Shown one piece after another: positions 1 to 6,086 of a stretch of DNA of 6,635 nucleotides (the stretch's first letter is position 1; every line of letters begins with the position of its first letter). The stretch is taken from assembly GCA_028865845.1 (NCBI GenBank), contig JAGWJK010000248.1:1-6635 (forward strand), in the 5' to 3' direction. The notes under the pieces were generated by a model that was not told where the DNA came from, did no database searches, and worked only from the letters and a program-made list of their open reading frames with translations. The stretch comes from Rhizobiaceae bacterium (lineage in GTDB: Bacteria > Pseudomonadota > Alphaproteobacteria > Rhizobiales > Rhizobiaceae). The translations under genes were made by a program, and so were the position numbers.

Positions 1-495
1 GTTCGGAATGGTAATCATCCGCATCCAGCGTCCGAGGATTCGCATCTGGCCGAGCGCATTGAATGATTGCGATCCGCCGGAGACCTGCAGCAGCGCCAGA
101 GTCTTGCCCTGCGTCGGCCGAACCGAGCCCACCGACAGCGGGATCCAATCGATCTGGGCCTTCATGATTCCGGTCATTGAGCCGTGGCGCTCCGGGCTGA
201 CCCAGACCTGGCCTTCCGACCATGCCGACAACTCGCGCAATTCCTGCACTCTCGGATGGCTCACCGGGGCATCGTCCGGGAGCGGCAGCCCCTCGGGGTT
301 GAAGATCCGCACCTCGCAGCCAAAGTGCTCAAGCAGCCGGGCGGCCTCATGCGCTAGGAAACGGCTGTAGGATACCGCGCGCAGGGAACCGTACAGGATC
401 AGAATGCGTGGCTTGTGCACCGAGAACGGCGGCCGGAGCGCCGCCAAGTCGACTGGACGCAGATGTGCCGGGGATGCGGCGGGCAAATCAGACAA
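1..495 (-). CDS. arsH: ArsH, NADPH-dependent FMN reductase of arsenic resistance (3' end beyond window)
   Basis: This is the N-terminal 165 residues of ArsH, a cytoplasmic flavoprotein that uses NADPH and FMN. In characterised members it oxidises trivalent methylarsenicals and also reduces quinones or O2. The sequence shows a flexible N-terminus, then the flavodoxin-like phosphate loop [10 protein letters not shown] at about 36-45. After that comes the diagnostic stretch with [10 protein letters not shown] (about 100-109), AQIDWIPLS (113-121), RPTQGKTLA (126-134) and [10 protein letters not shown] (137-146). The reading frame runs off the left edge at IPN, so roughly a third of the protein is missing. 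The chosen start is TTG at 495, with GAGG nine bases upstream, overlapping the end of arsC by 8 bases. An in-frame ATG at 531 would lie deeper inside arsC and lacks a comparable ribosome site. It is the last visible gene of the ars operon. Family assignment is secure from motif order; the start codon is an inference. Confidence 0.94.
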   Translation of the reverse strand, partial: MSDLPAASPAHLRPVDLAALRPPFSVHKPRILILYGSLRAVSYSRFLAHEAARLLEHFGCEVRIFNPEGLPLPDDAPVSHPRVQELRELSAWSEGQVWVSPERHGSMTGIMKAQIDWIPLSVGSVRPTQGKTLALLQVSGGSQSFNALGQMRILGRWMRMITIPN

Positions 496-910
496 TGCGC
501 TTGCCCTCGGCGTCGAGCACCTTCTCGCCATCTTCCTTGGTGAAAGCGCCCTTGTGCGTCTCGGGCAGAATCTCCAACACCACCTCGGACGGGCGGGCGA
601 GGCGCGTGCCGAGCGGCGTGATGACGAACGGCCGGTTGATCAGGATCGGGTCCTTGAGCATCGCGTCGAGCAGTTGATCGTCTGTCAAAGAGGGATTGTC
701 GAGGCCAAGCTCGGCATAGGGCGTGCCCTTTTCCCGGATCGCTCCGCGGACCGTAAGATTGGCGTCGGCGATCATCTTCACAAGCTGTTCGCGGCTCGGA
801 GGGTTTTGCAGGTATTCAATAACGGTCGGCTCGATCCCGGCGTTGCGGATCATCGCCAGGGTGTTGCGCGAGGTGCCGCAGTCCGGGTTGTGATAGATGG
901 TGATGTTCAT
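488..910 (-). CDS. arsC: Arsenate reductase, glutaredoxin-dependent (ArsC/Spx-fold family)
   Basis: A 140-residue cytoplasmic arsenate reductase of the plasmid R773 ArsC type, converting As(V) to As(III) with electrons from glutathione and glutaredoxin. The N-terminus carries the active-site segment [11 protein letters not shown] with the nucleophile Cys11. The three arginines that bind arsenate in the R773 enzyme (60, 94, 107) are matched, one position earlier, by Arg59 in AIREKGT, Arg93 in INRPFV and Arg106 in LARPSE. Length is normal for the family. The ATG at 910 overlaps the aqpS stop as ATGA and is preceded by GGAGG seven bases upstream, so the start is firm; the same frame stays open further upstream but reads through aqpS. 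The operon also encodes a second, unrelated arsenate reductase. Redundancy under different thiol donors is the simplest reading, but which enzyme dominates cannot be seen from sequence. Confidence 0.97.
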   Translation of the reverse strand: MNITIYHNPDCGTSRNTLAMIRNAGIEPTVIEYLQNPPSREQLVKMIADANLTVRGAIREKGTPYAELGLDNPSLTDDQLLDAMLKDPILINRPFVITPLGTRLARPSEVVLEILPETHKGAFTKEDGEKVLDAEGKRIV

Positions 911-1599
911 AGCTTTGCCTCCGATGAGATTGTTGAAGACGTGTTTGGCTGCAGCAGCCAGGTGAACAGGACGAGGGCCGCGACCGCGCCGACAATCTCC
1001 GCAATCCAGAAGCCGGGAAGATCGACCGGTCGGATTCCGGAGAAGGTGTTGGTCAGTGACCGCGCCAGGGCGACGGCGGGATTGGCGAACGACGTCGATG
1101 CTGTGAACCAGTAGGCGGCCGTGATGTAGAGCCCGACCAGCCACGGAACTGCCTTCTGCTCGAACTTGATGCCAGCGAGAATGGTGGCCACCAGTCCGAA
1201 GGTTGCGACGCCTTCAGAGAACCATTGCGCGCCACCTATGCGAACCTTGGTCGAAAGCTCGATCAGAGGCAGGTCGAACATCAGATGCGCGGCTAGTGTG
1301 CCGACCACCCCGCCGACGATCTGCGCAATCACGTATCCCCCAAAGTCGCGCTTTGGCAGTGATCGGGACATCGCAAAGATCAGCGAAACGGCCGGATTGA
1401 AGTGGGCGCCGGAGATCGGCCCAAGCACTGTGATCAGCACGACCAGGATCGCGCCCGTCGCCAGCGTGTTGCCGAGGAGCGCCAGTCCGACGTCCTGGGT
1501 CAACGACGTGGCCATGATCCCGGATCCAACGACGGTCGCAACCAGCATGGCGGTACCAAGTCCTTCGGCGACAAGCCGTCGCTGCAGATCGAAACCCAT
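907..1599 (-). CDS. aqpS: Aquaglyceroporin of the ars operon (MIP family, AqpS type)
   Basis: A 230-residue inner-membrane channel of the major intrinsic protein family. In Sinorhizobium meliloti the equivalent ars-operon gene, aqpS, replaces arsB and lets As(III) made by ArsC flow out down its gradient; the same role is inferred here. The sequence shows about six hydrophobic helices and the two pore half-helices, GAHFNPAVSL with NPA at 68-70 and SFANPAVALAR with NPA at 173-175. The residue directly after the second NPA, usually the selectivity-filter arginine, is Val176; the next arginine is Arg180. This suggests a wide, uncharged filter suited to As(OH)3 or larger uncharged metalloids. The start ATG (1599-1597) shares one base with the stop of the upstream arsC as TGATG, with an AAGG ribosome site seven bases before it. 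The stop overlaps the next arsC as ATGA. Substrate range is inferred from context. Confidence 0.95.
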   Translation of the reverse strand: MGFDLQRRLVAEGLGTAMLVATVVGSGIMATSLTQDVGLALLGNTLATGAILVVLITVLGPISGAHFNPAVSLIFAMSRSLPKRDFGGYVIAQIVGGVVGTLAAHLMFDLPLIELSTKVRIGGAQWFSEGVATFGLVATILAGIKFEQKAVPWLVGLYITAAYWFTASTSFANPAVALARSLTNTFSGIRPVDLPGFWIAEIVGAVAALVLFTWLLQPNTSSTISSEAKL

Positions 1600-2129
1600 C
1601 AGCTCGCCTTGGGCTGCTTGATGCTGGCGCCTTCCATCGTGCCGATCTGGCGCAGATGCGTTTCCAGCGCGAGCTTGTCGATCGTGGCGATCGGCAGGCT
1701 GATGAAGGACGTGATCCGGTTCTTGAGGTATCGAGCCGCCTGCGCGAACGCACGGCCCTTCTCCATTTCGGTGCCTTCGATGGCCGCGGGGTCTTCGATG
1801 CCCCAGTGCGCGGTCATCGGATGGCCGAGCCAGACCGGGCAGGCCTCGCCGGCGGCGCTGTCGCAGACCGTGAAGATGAAGTCCATTTCCGGAGCGCCAG
1901 TTTCTGCGAACTCGTCCCAGCTCTTTGAGCGGAAGCCGGTCGACGGATAGCCCAGTGCTTCGAGCTCCTTCAGAGCGTGAGGATTGACCTCGCCCTTCGG
2001 GTGGCTGCCAGCCGAGTAAGCCTTGAAGCGGCCTTTGCCTTCCACATTCAGGATGGACTCCGCCAGGATCGAACGGGCGGAATTGCCCGTGCATAGAAAG
2101 AGCACGTTGTAGACGCGGTCCGTGGTCAT
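1599..2129 (-). CDS. arsC: Arsenate reductase, thioredoxin-coupled (low-molecular-weight phosphatase fold)
   Basis: A 176-residue arsenate reductase built on the low-molecular-weight tyrosine phosphatase fold, the second As(V) reductase of the operon and not homologous to the one at 488-910. The N-terminal P-loop is CTGNSARS with nucleophile Cys13 and Arg19 (CX5R). Cys89 in FTVCDS and Cys97 in EACPVW match the redox pair used by thioredoxin-coupled ArsC enzymes such as pI258 ArsC (Cys10/82/89). Asp113 in the IEDPAA segment is the expected general acid. The cysteine triad favours arsenate reduction over protein phosphatase activity. The protein is about 30-40 residues longer than the pI258 enzyme, the extra sequence lying C-terminally (RQIGTMEGASIKQ). 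The ATG at 2129 overlaps the arsR stop as ATGA and has GGAGG nine to ten bases upstream. Identification is secure; the electron donor is inferred from the cysteines. Confidence 0.95.
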   Translation of the reverse strand: MTTDRVYNVLFLCTGNSARSILAESILNVEGKGRFKAYSAGSHPKGEVNPHALKELEALGYPSTGFRSKSWDEFAETGAPEMDFIFTVCDSAAGEACPVWLGHPMTAHWGIEDPAAIEGTEMEKGRAFAQAARYLKNRITSFISLPIATIDKLALETHLRQIGTMEGASIKQPKAS

Positions 2130-2482
2130 TGCAGTTTTTCCTCCGTTTTGGGGGTGCAGCAGGCGGCGACCGCTGCGGCCGGCGCGCAGATTTCGGGATG
2201 ACCGGAACAGCAGTCTTCCATCAGGAAGCGGACAAGGCCGCCGAGCGCTTCGTAGTTCGCCGTGTAGATGATCGAGCGGGACTCTCGTTGCTGGGCGATC
2301 AGGCCGGATCGCTCCAGCTCCTTCAGGTGGAAGGAGACGTTCGACGGCGACACTTCGGCCTTTTCCGCGATCGCGCCAGCGGCCATGCCGTCAGGTCCGG
2401 CGACGACCAGCATACGAATGACCTGCAGGCGGGTTTCCTGGGAAAGCGCGCCGAATGCGATGAGGGCTTGACGTTCATCCAT
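2126..2482 (-). CDS. arsR: ArsR/SmtB-family arsenic-responsive repressor
   Basis: A 118-residue winged-helix repressor that binds the ars promoter as a dimer and lets go when it binds As(III). The helix-turn-helix lies at about 34-57, with recognition helix SPSNVSFHLKEL (45-56), followed by the wing QQRESRSIIY (64-73). The classical metal motif of the R773 repressor (ELCVCDL in the DNA-binding helix) is absent. Instead, cysteines cluster near the C-terminus in EDCCSGHPEIC (Cys91, Cys92, Cys99), with a further pair at Cys108-109. This arrangement resembles the Acidithiobacillus ferrooxidans ArsR site (Cys95/96/102). It is the first gene of the operon, and its stop overlaps the next ATG. Its own ribosome site, AAGGA ten bases upstream of the ATG at 2482, sits inside the proposed operator, so the repressor very likely controls itself as well as the divergent gene. 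Confidence 0.95.
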   Translation of the reverse strand: MDERQALIAFGALSQETRLQVIRMLVVAGPDGMAAGAIAEKAEVSPSNVSFHLKELERSGLIAQQRESRSIIYTANYEALGGLVRFLMEDCCSGHPEICAPAAAVAACCTPKTEEKLQ

Positions 2483-2496
2483 ATTTCAACAATCCT
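2468..2496 (+). promoter_or_regulatory. Possible promoter of the DUF6428 gene
   Basis: A good -35 hexamer TTGACG (2468-2473, inside the arsR coding start) is followed after 17 bases by a poor -10 candidate AATCCT (2491-2496). Transcription would begin near 2503, giving a leader of about 22 bases that contains the GAGGAA ribosome site at 2511-2516. The proposed ArsR dyad covers the spacer end and the -10. The weak -10 keeps confidence low. Confidence 0.3.
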
Positions 2497-2508
2497 TGAA
2501 TCATTGAA
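2485..2508. promoter_or_regulatory. Proposed ArsR operator in the divergent arsR / DUF6428 control region
   Basis: The 42-base gap between the two divergent starts holds a perfect dyad TTCAA-N6-TTGAA (2485-2489 and 2496-2500). A third TTGAA follows at 2504-2508, which with the first half forms a wider, longer-spaced dyad. Short AT-rich dyads with TCAA/TTGA ends are typical ArsR/SmtB binding sites. The site overlaps the ribosome site of arsR and lies between the likely promoter elements of both genes, so one bound dimer could block both directions. Binding is inferred, not shown. Confidence 0.6.
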
Positions 2509-2512
2509 ACGA

Positions 2513-2541
2513 GGAATAACGCAGATGAACGCGATCGACAA
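2513..2541 (-). promoter_or_regulatory. Possible promoter of the ars operon
   Basis: On the minus strand TTGTCG (2541-2536) and TATTCC (2518-2513) are 17 bases apart. They would place transcription start near 2506, just upstream of the proposed operator and about 24 bases before the arsR ATG. The elements lie within the start of the divergent gene, so the two promoters would overlap back to back. The match to consensus is modest. Confidence 0.25.
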
Positions 2542-3049
2542 CAGCAAAATGCAGAAGGACGACATCTCCCTCGGCGAGCTCATGAGCATCCTTACGGGTG
2601 CCAAGGATTCGCCGCTGGTCTTTTACTACGATGGCCATCCGGTGAAGCCCGGCTATCATGTCACCGAGGTCAAGGCGGGGCAGTTCTCGGCATTGGACTG
2701 CGGGGCCAATCCGGAAGCCTGGGCCGAGATCTTCATTCAGCTCTGGGATATTGACGAAGACGACCGCACCCATATGCCGTCTGGGAAATTCCATGCGATC
2801 ATCAGCAAGGTCACGGAGCATGTGAAGCTCGACGATACCGCCAAACTGACCTTCGAAGTCAGCGACGGCGTTCAGCCGATGCAGCTCTATTGTGCTTCTA
2901 TGCCGACGCTGCGCGCTGGCGCAGTCCATGTCGAGCTTTCGCCGCGACCTGCCAGTTGCAAACCGCGGGATCGCTGGCTCGCCGAGCAGCAGGCACAGAC
3001 TCAATCCTGCTGCGACCCATCGGATGGAAAGAACACCTGCTGCAGATAA
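2525..3049 (+). CDS. DUF6428-like protein with cysteine-rich tail, divergent from arsR
   Basis: A 174-residue protein that I match, from memory of rhizobial ars loci, to the DUF6428 family; its function is not established. It has no signal peptide or membrane segment and should be cytoplasmic. The body (about 14-140) looks like a compact alpha/beta domain with SLGELMSIL, a PLVFYYDGHPVKPGYHVTEV segment (30-49), an acidic stretch at 75-80 and a KLTFEVSDG strand. Cysteines are Cys59, Cys123, Cys145 and a tail with Cys162-163 and Cys172-173 (CC-x8-CC). Paired cysteines like these could bind As(III) or another soft metal. The start ATG at 2525 has GAGGAA eight bases upstream; the open frame continues further 5' but through antisense arsR. 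It shares the arsR control region, so arsenic induction is likely. An arsenic chaperone, a sensor or a scavenger are all possible; none is shown. Confidence 0.85.
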   Translation: MNAIDNSKMQKDDISLGELMSILTGAKDSPLVFYYDGHPVKPGYHVTEVKAGQFSALDCGANPEAWAEIFIQLWDIDEDDRTHMPSGKFHAIISKVTEHVKLDDTAKLTFEVSDGVQPMQLYCASMPTLRAGAVHVELSPRPASCKPRDRWLAEQQAQTQSCCDPSDGKNTCCR

Positions 3050-3135
3050 GGCGACACCGACGGGAGTCGTCTTAGCTGGTCCTCGGAGACCTGGCCGGAG
3101 CCGCCCAACAACTCGGGCCATCAAGGCGATCAGCG
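3050..3135. other. Convergent gap between DUF6428 gene and acyltransferase gene
   Basis: These 86 bases separate two stop codons facing each other. Only short hairpins are visible (CGAC/GTCG around 3058-3069 and GGTC/GACC around 3078-3091), neither followed by a T-run. No convincing intrinsic terminator or coding sequence is seen. Confidence 0.5.
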
Positions 3136-5112
3136 CTATCGCAAAGACTCGAACACGGGTTGGAACAAATACGAGAGGCTCGCCGACGTGGTAGCGGTAA
3201 TGTGATCCGCGTCCTTGTAAAGCGGCACACCGTTGCGCAGCGCATCGCAATGCTGGTTGGCACAGAAGGCGGGCAGCGGATCGACGATCTCCGCATAATA
3301 GGATTGCGCGAATTGAGCCAGGATTTCGCGAGAAAGCGCCTGCCTCTTGCTTATGTAGTCCCAGGGTGGCGCAAGATCGGTTGAAGCTCCTTCCATGGCC
3401 GCCTTGGCCGCAGCTTCCGGAATGTAATGGCCCATCTCCGGAACATCGTGAACGAGGACGATGCGGGTTCCAGCCTTCTTCAGATCGTCAAGCAATCGCG
3501 AGAAGGCCGCCCTAATCGGGGCCGATTTGTCCGCCAGCGGCGGCGACACGGAAGGATCGAAATAGACGCCCTCGTTTGGCAGCTCGGCATCGTGGACGTA
3601 CTTCGGCCAGTAGGCGACGAGAAATACCAACGGTATGTGCCGCGATATTATCAGGTCCTTGACCGTATCGTTGAATGCGCCGCATCGCTCCGTATCTCCC
3701 CGCGCGGAAAGCGGTACGCCCGGAAGTGGCGGACACGATGCATGCCCGGCAAACAGCCCGGAAACTCCGGCATTGCGAGCGGCGAGATCGATCGCCGGGG
3801 CCATTGCGCCGGAGTGCGAGTCGCCCCAGACGACGAAAGCCGGGTCCTGTGACGACTGGACGCCCACGTTGCAAAGCTTGCCCGCACGAATGTCGCCAAG
3901 CGATGGACCACCGCTATCATCGATGAAGCAGGGCGGAATGCCGTAACGGCCTGCATCATAGGTCGCCGCATATATCTTTTGAACGTTGTAAGGCAGGCGG
4001 CCGGGAACACCCTTCAAGTGGACAACAGTATTTCCGAGAATGACTGCTCCAACGGCCACGACGACCGCGCCGCCAAAGACATGCGTCCGTCCAATATGGC
4101 TTCGACTTCCCCGGAACGGGCGTTCGATGAAGGCCCAGGATAGGGTCGCAATCGCAATCGAGCCAAGGACGACGAGGATGGTCGTCACGATGCCCAGCGA
4201 ATGGCCGCTCAGCATCTTTGTGAAGACGATCAATGGCCAATGCCAGAGATAGAGGGAATAGGAGATCAAGCCCACTGACACCAGCGGAGGAAAGCGCAGC
4301 AGCTTCGCAGTCACCTGGCTGCCAATGCCAAACTGGATAACAAGTACTGCTCCGAGGCAGGGCAATAGCGCAGCTATACCAGGGAAAACCATTCGGTCGT
4401 TGAACCCGAATACCGCAACGGCGATCAGTGCCAGACCAAGGGCCACCAGGGTCTCTTTCGGCAGAGCAGCAATCTTTCTCGGCAGCGGATTGAGGGCAAC
4501 CAGCGATCCCAGCAGCAATTCCCATGCCCGAAATGGAAGCAGATAGAAGGCAGCGCTCTGGGAATGCTCGACCATCCAGGCGCTGGCCACCAGCGAGGCC
4601 ACGAACAGGATCACTAAAACAGCGGTCAGCCGCCGGGGCGCGAACCGATGGATTGCGATAAGAAGCAGCGGGAACAGGATATAGAACTGCTCCTCGACAG
4701 CGAGCGACCAGGTGTGCAGGAGCGGCTTCGTCTGCGCTGCGATGTCGAAATATCCGGTTTCCTTTTCGAACTGGAAGTTCGAACCGAACATTGCGGCCGC
4801 CTTCAGGCTGCGTGCGAAATACTCCATCTCGACCGGCATCAACAGAAACCAGGCGGCCACCACGCAAGCAATCATCGTGGCGAACAGCGCCGGAAAAATC
4901 CGCCGGATGCGACGCTCGTAGAAGCGTACCAGGCTGAACTCGTTTCGTTCGAGTTCTCCCCCTATCAGGCTTGCCATCAGGAAACCTGAGATCACGAAGA
5001 AGACGTCGACGCCGACGAATCCGCCGCCAAAGCCTGAAATTCCGGCATGGTAGAAGACGACGGGCAGAATGGCGATTGCTCTTAGACCGTCGATATCAGC
5101 CCGGTAGGGCAT
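3136..5112 (-). CDS. Membrane O-acyltransferase with C-terminal SGNH domain (acyltransferase-3 family, OafA/OafB-like)
   Basis: A 658-residue inner-membrane enzyme that, in the family, moves acyl (often acetyl) groups across the membrane onto surface glycans such as O-antigen or exopolysaccharide. The acyltransferase-3 domain (about 1-360) has roughly ten or more hydrophobic helices. It opens with IDGLRAIAILPVVFYHAG, giving the R-x10-H motif (Arg11, His22), and continues with VDVFFVISGFL (35-45), FYERRIRRIFPA (64-75), HTWSLAVEEQFY (133-144) and SYSLYLWHWPL (284-294). The C-terminal periplasmic SGNH domain starts with WGDSHSG (nucleophile Ser432) and ends with Asp634 and His637 in YKDADHIT, so the triad is present. 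The start is uncertain. ATG at 5112 has a poor ribosome site, whereas an in-frame TTG at 5163, with AAAGGG seven bases upstream, would add 17 residues. The open frame extends to 5445, but that part shows no family resemblance. It has no operon partner here, so the target glycan is unknown. Confidence 0.93.
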   Translation of the reverse strand: MPYRADIDGLRAIAILPVVFYHAGISGFGGGFVGVDVFFVISGFLMASLIGGELERNEFSLVRFYERRIRRIFPALFATMIACVVAAWFLLMPVEMEYFARSLKAAAMFGSNFQFEKETGYFDIAAQTKPLLHTWSLAVEEQFYILFPLLLIAIHRFAPRRLTAVLVILFVASLVASAWMVEHSQSAAFYLLPFRAWELLLGSLVALNPLPRKIAALPKETLVALGLALIAVAVFGFNDRMVFPGIAALLPCLGAVLVIQFGIGSQVTAKLLRFPPLVSVGLISYSLYLWHWPLIVFTKMLSGHSLGIVTTILVVLGSIAIATLSWAFIERPFRGSRSHIGRTHVFGGAVVVAVGAVILGNTVVHLKGVPGRLPYNVQKIYAATYDAGRYGIPPCFIDDSGGPSLGDIRAGKLCNVGVQSSQDPAFVVWGDSHSGAMAPAIDLAARNAGVSGLFAGHASCPPLPGVPLSARGDTERCGAFNDTVKDLIISRHIPLVFLVAYWPKYVHDAELPNEGVYFDPSVSPPLADKSAPIRAAFSRLLDDLKKAGTRIVLVHDVPEMGHYIPEAAAKAAMEGASTDLAPPWDYISKRQALSREILAQFAQSYYAEIVDPLPAFCANQHCDALRNGVPLYKDADHITATTSASLSYLFQPVFESLR

Positions 5113-5163
5113 GCCTGGCCGTGATGCGCCAGAAATCGATCGGCGGGGGTATTCGATATTCAA

Positions 5164-5640
5164 CTTGAAACCCTTTAAGCGCACACATCTTCGGCAGAGG
5201 CGGATCTGGAACGCGACGTTGATGTAGCGGGCACCTGATTGTGGTCGATGGAACAGCGGCCATATCGAAGTAAGCTGAATGCACCCTGAATTGTCTGCGT
5301 CTACGGTCTCTGCGATTGAGCGGCGAGATGATGCTCGCTTGTGGTCGCAACGCTCAATTTCCGCTCGCGCATGTATGGCCGCGATCGCCAGGCCAACGAT
5401 CACATCGGGCGATCCTCTTGGTTGCCTGGTGCAGTTATCCTGCATTCAAAGATGTGGTCTCTGCATGCGGAAGCCAGGTGCCGTGTCTTCCCTCTTCCGG
5501 CCTTCCCTCAAGCGGTCTCGACGAGGCATGTCTGACCGGAAATCGCCTCGCGCGCTCGGCTCGATCGCCCTCCCGCAACGGCCGGCTCGTTTTCTTCCCC
5601 TGGTCGCTCACGCGCCCATTCCTCGCGAGACAAGAAAGCC
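5164..5640. other. Long stretch with no convincing gene
   Basis: Several frames stay open here, including a 5' extension of the acyltransferase frame to 5445 and a plus-strand frame leading into the DUF736 gene. None gives a recognisable protein, a good ribosome site or low-complexity-free sequence. The first half presumably holds the acyltransferase promoter and leader (minus strand). The second half probably holds the promoter of the DUF736 gene. I could not pick out a clear -35/-10 pair for either. Confidence 0.5.
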
Positions 5641-5641
5641 T

Positions 5642-5742
5642 CGGCCCAAGGCCGTCCTGCACTTCGTTACGGCCCGATGGGTGCGGTCCGATCGTCCCCG
5701 GTCTTTTCGACAGCCATCGAGGCCGCGATGGGCGCGGCCCGA
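5642..5742 (+). promoter_or_regulatory. GC-rich structured 5' leader of the DUF736 gene with two repeated hairpins
   Basis: Three hairpins precede the gene: CGGCC-CAA-GGCCG (5642-5654), a GGCC/GGTC stem (from 5671), and a perfect GGCCGCG-ATGGG-CGCGGCC (5721-5739). The last two belong to near-identical 21/22-base units (5671-5691 and 5721-5742) sharing GATGGG, then GCGG, then CCGA, set 50 bases apart. The final hairpin ends 11 bases before the AAAGGA ribosome site at 5751-5756. The repeat within a leader suggests an RNA or DNA regulatory element, but chance hairpins are common in GC-rich DNA. Confidence 0.4.
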
Positions 5743-5764
5743 GAAACTGAAAAGGATCACGACA

Positions 5765-6076
5765 ATGGCATCCATCGGCACCTTCACCGCCTCTGAAAAT
5801 GGCTTTACCGGCACCATCAAGACGCTCAATCTCAACGTCAAGGCCAAGATCATTCGCGTCGAACGCACCTCCGACGACGCACCGGACTTCCGGGTTCTCG
5901 CGGGCACCGTCGAATTCGGCGCCGGCTGGCAGAAGCAGGCCCGCGAGAGCGAACGCGACTACATTTCCATCAAGCTCGATGATCCGAGCTTCGCTGCACC
6001 GATCTACGCGACGCTGACCGAAGTCCAGGGCCAGGACGGCCTGCAGCTCATCTGGTCGCGGAATACGCGCCGCTGA
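5765..6076 (+). CDS. DUF736 family protein
   Basis: A 103-residue cytoplasmic protein of the DUF736 family, frequent on plasmids and integrative elements of Rhizobiales; its function is unknown. Recognised features are the opening [18 protein letters not shown] (4-21), the [10 protein letters not shown] segment (36-45), GAGW (52-55), the strand [12 protein letters not shown] (65-76) followed by APIYATL, and the terminal LIWSR (95-99). It appears to be a small all-beta domain with no cysteines and no membrane segment. The start ATG at 5765 is set by AAAGGA eight bases upstream; the frame is open far upstream, but that part is the GC-rich leader and not conserved domain sequence. It converges on the HU gene with a shared terminator. 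The pairing suggests backbone of a mobile element, not arsenic function. Confidence 0.92.
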   Translation: MASIGTFTASENGFTGTIKTLNLNVKAKIIRVERTSDDAPDFRVLAGTVEFGAGWQKQARESERDYISIKLDDPSFAAPIYATLTEVQGQDGLQLIWSRNTRR

Positions 6077-6086
6077 CGGACCGACC

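Noticed and set aside
404..1114. Long plus-strand open frames across the arsC/aqpS region
   Set aside because: They are antisense to genes with clear family motifs, are rich in Arg/Ala as expected of GC-rich shadows, and show no domain.
907..2094. A 395-residue minus-strand frame that would fuse an N-terminal extension to the aquaporin
   Set aside because: The extra N-terminal part is the arsC region read in the wrong frame; the aquaporin start at 1599 has its own ribosome site and coupled TGATG.
2501..3250. A 249-residue minus-strand frame with a hydrophobic segment across the DUF6428 gene
   Set aside because: It is antisense to the DUF6428 gene, with no ribosome site or family motif; the hydrophobic run falls in the convergent gap and looks incidental.
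3956..4867. A 303-residue minus-strand frame inside the acyltransferase gene
   Set aside because: It overlaps the acyltransferase in another frame and lacks any motif, whereas the main frame carries complete catalytic and membrane signatures.
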